Assembly (NCBI GenBank): GCA_024638345.1
Contig: JAHEKL010000159.1
Coordinates: 1-6,599, forward strand
From: Gammaproteobacteria bacterium
GTDB taxonomy: Bacteria > Gemmatimonadota > Gemmatimonadetes > Longimicrobiales > Gaopeijiaceae
Reading direction: 5' to 3'
Length of the DNA stretch: 6,599 nucleotides
Shown here in pieces: positions 5,833-6,599 of this stretch (within the stretch, counting starts at the first letter, position 1; every line of letters starts with the position of its first letter). A program made the position numbers and the translations under genes. Under the pieces are notes generated by a model. The model was not told the DNA's origin. It saw only the letters and a list, made by a program, of their open reading frames with translations, and did not search any database.

Positions 5833-6384
5833 TCACAGATCCAACAAACCCTGCGGTGGATCGATCACGATCGTGCCATCCTCCACGCTACAGGCGAGAA
5901 CGACCTGGTTGGTGAAGGGGATCAGGAAGCTGCGGCTTGGCCCCTCGACCTCGAGCAGCGCCGCAGGTTCGACCTCGAACACTTCGGTCACGCGGCCGAC
6001 CTCGTTGCCGTCCGTCGTCACCACCCGCAGACCGAGCACCTGGTGATAGAAGATCTCGCCCTCCGCGAGGGGTTCGGTATCCTCCAGGCGTCTCAGCAGA
6101 TACCGATCCCGGAGTGTGTCCGCTCCATCCCGATCGTGGATTCCCTCGAAGAGAACGAGGAAGCCCTTTCGATAGGGGCGCGCCGCGACCAGCCGCAGCG
6201 CGGGCAGATCCGGATCCGGATCTCGGCCGTCCCCATCCGCGACGAGGAGCGTCAGGTCAGGCTGAAAGGTGGAGGCCGGGCGATCGGTGAGTGACCAGAC
6301 GTAGACCTCTCCCTTGGTCCCGTGTGGCTTGCTGACGTGACCCACGACCACGAACTCGGGTTCGCCGTCCCTGGCTTCAGTCAC
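5833..6384 (-). CDS. rimM: Ribosome maturation factor RimM
   Basis: RimM binds S19 and helps assemble the 30S head and process 16S rRNA. The 183-residue protein has the N-terminal barrel domain with VVVGHVSKPHGTKGEVYVW (about 12-30) and FLVLFEGIHDRDGADTLRDRYL (75-96). It then has the PRC-barrel domain with EIFYHQVLGLRVVTTDGNEVGRV (110-132), LLEVEG, FLIPF and the terminal IDPPQGLLDL. A small acidic insert (GDGRDPDPDLP, about 51-61) sits between strands. The start is GTG at 6384, the first possible start after an in-frame stop, with no clear Shine-Dalgarno. The upstream S16-like gene ends 60 bases away, and trmD follows after 25 bases. The usual KH-domain gene between rpsP and rimM does not fit in the gap. 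Confidence 0.95.
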   Translation of the reverse strand: MTEARDGEPEFVVVGHVSKPHGTKGEVYVWSLTDRPASTFQPDLTLLVADGDGRDPDPDLPALRLVAARPYRKGFLVLFEGIHDRDGADTLRDRYLLRRLEDTEPLAEGEIFYHQVLGLRVVTTDGNEVGRVTEVFEVEPAALLEVEGPSRSFLIPFTNQVVLACSVEDGTIVIDPPQGLLDL

Positions 6385-6444
6385 CGAGGCCCGACGAGAA
6401 CGATCTTGGTGGTCGCACGCTCGGCTCGATTCGACTCCTGGTCG

Positions 6445-6599
6445 TCACTTCTTCTTCTTCTTCGGCTCTTCCTCGGCTTCCGCTTCGGGCTCTTCGGCGA
6501 CAGCCTCCGGCTCTTCCTCGGCCTCCGCTTCGGGCTCTTCGGCGACAGCCTCCGGCTCTTCCTCGGCCTCCGCTTCGGGCTCTTCGGCGACAGCCTCCG
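6445..6599 (-). CDS. rpsP: Acidic repeat tail of probable ribosomal protein S16 (partial)
   Basis: Only the last 50 or so codons are in the window. They encode three tandem copies of the 15-residue unit EAVAEEPEAEAEEEP, then five lysines and TGA (6447-6445). The conserved core lies beyond the edge, so the identity rests on position: rpsP directly precedes rimM-trmD-rplS in very many bacteria. Some phyla, including Bacteroidota, carry Ala/Glu-rich extensions on S16. The tail should be disordered and strongly negative, capped by a positive end. Another acidic-tailed protein cannot be excluded. The TGA is in the same frame as rimM, 20 sense codons upstream of its GTG. Confidence 0.68.
   Translation of the reverse strand, partial: EAVAEEPEAEAEEEPEAVAEEPEAEAEEEPEAVAEEPEAEAEEEPKKKKK
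6463..6597. repeat. Three 45-bp tandem repeats within the S16-like tail
   Basis: Units at 6463-6507, 6508-6552 and 6553-6597 are identical except for one base (6478, T instead of C on plus), which is a synonymous GAA/GAG change. The array continues toward the window edge, because the last two bases fit a further unit. Each unit is 15 codons, so changes in copy number keep the frame. There are no spacers, which rules out a CRISPR array. Confidence 0.95.

Noticed and set aside
5214..6294. Long plus-strand open frames opposite trmD and rimM
   Set aside because: Both minus-strand genes are unmistakable family members, and the plus frames have no homologous motif.
6463..6599. CRISPR-like direct repeats
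   Set aside because: The 45-bp units abut without spacers and encode an in-frame acidic peptide.

Overview
The window is GC-rich bacterial DNA. Almost all of it is coded on the minus strand, apart from the tail of one plus-strand gene at the left end. The right third holds the conserved ribosome and tRNA-modification cluster, read right to left: probable rpsP (S16, acidic tail only), rimM, trmD, rplS, rnhB. The left part holds a lineage-type surface module: a large beta-propeller lipoprotein followed by an outer-membrane beta-barrel protein. Next come a tRNA-Lys(UUU) and a tiny DUF2892 membrane protein. A diderm with high GC is clear from the lipobox protein and the barrel protein. The S16 tail and the TrmD motif (GHYK in place of GRYE) suggest Gemmatimonadota or a relative in the wider Bacteroidota/Gemmatimonadota group. 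That placement is inference, not proof.

Layout from the left. Bases 1-212 (+) are the 3' end of an unrecognised gene, closed by TAA TAG and a strong intrinsic terminator (242-284). Bases 285-400 hold nothing I can identify. DUF2892 (607-401, -) and tRNA-Lys (780-708, -) follow. Then comes a terminator hairpin (907-866, -) that closes the two-gene unit lipoprotein (3758-1761) and barrel protein (1713-949). The spacer 3759-3965 contains a weak promoter candidate, a small terminator for the rnhB side, and a perfect 16-bp palindrome. rnhB (4628-3966), rplS (4993-4643), trmD (5807-5115), rimM (6384-5833) and the S16-like tail (6599-6445) fill the rest.

How it works together. S16 and L19 are structural ribosomal proteins. 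RimM helps mature the 30S head and binds S19. TrmD makes m1G37 in tRNAs. RNase HII removes ribonucleotides from DNA. Here rplS has its own promoter with a perfect TATAAT box, an ATG start and a clear Shine-Dalgarno. rimM, trmD and rnhB all start at GTG with weak or no Shine-Dalgarno. This is a plausible way to keep L19 output high and enzyme output low. The lipoprotein and barrel protein look like a co-transcribed envelope pair of unknown function.

I do not see a new defence or mobile system. The best leads are the near-identical 45-bp tandem repeats in the S16-like tail, the 16-bp palindrome, and the lipoprotein/barrel pair.
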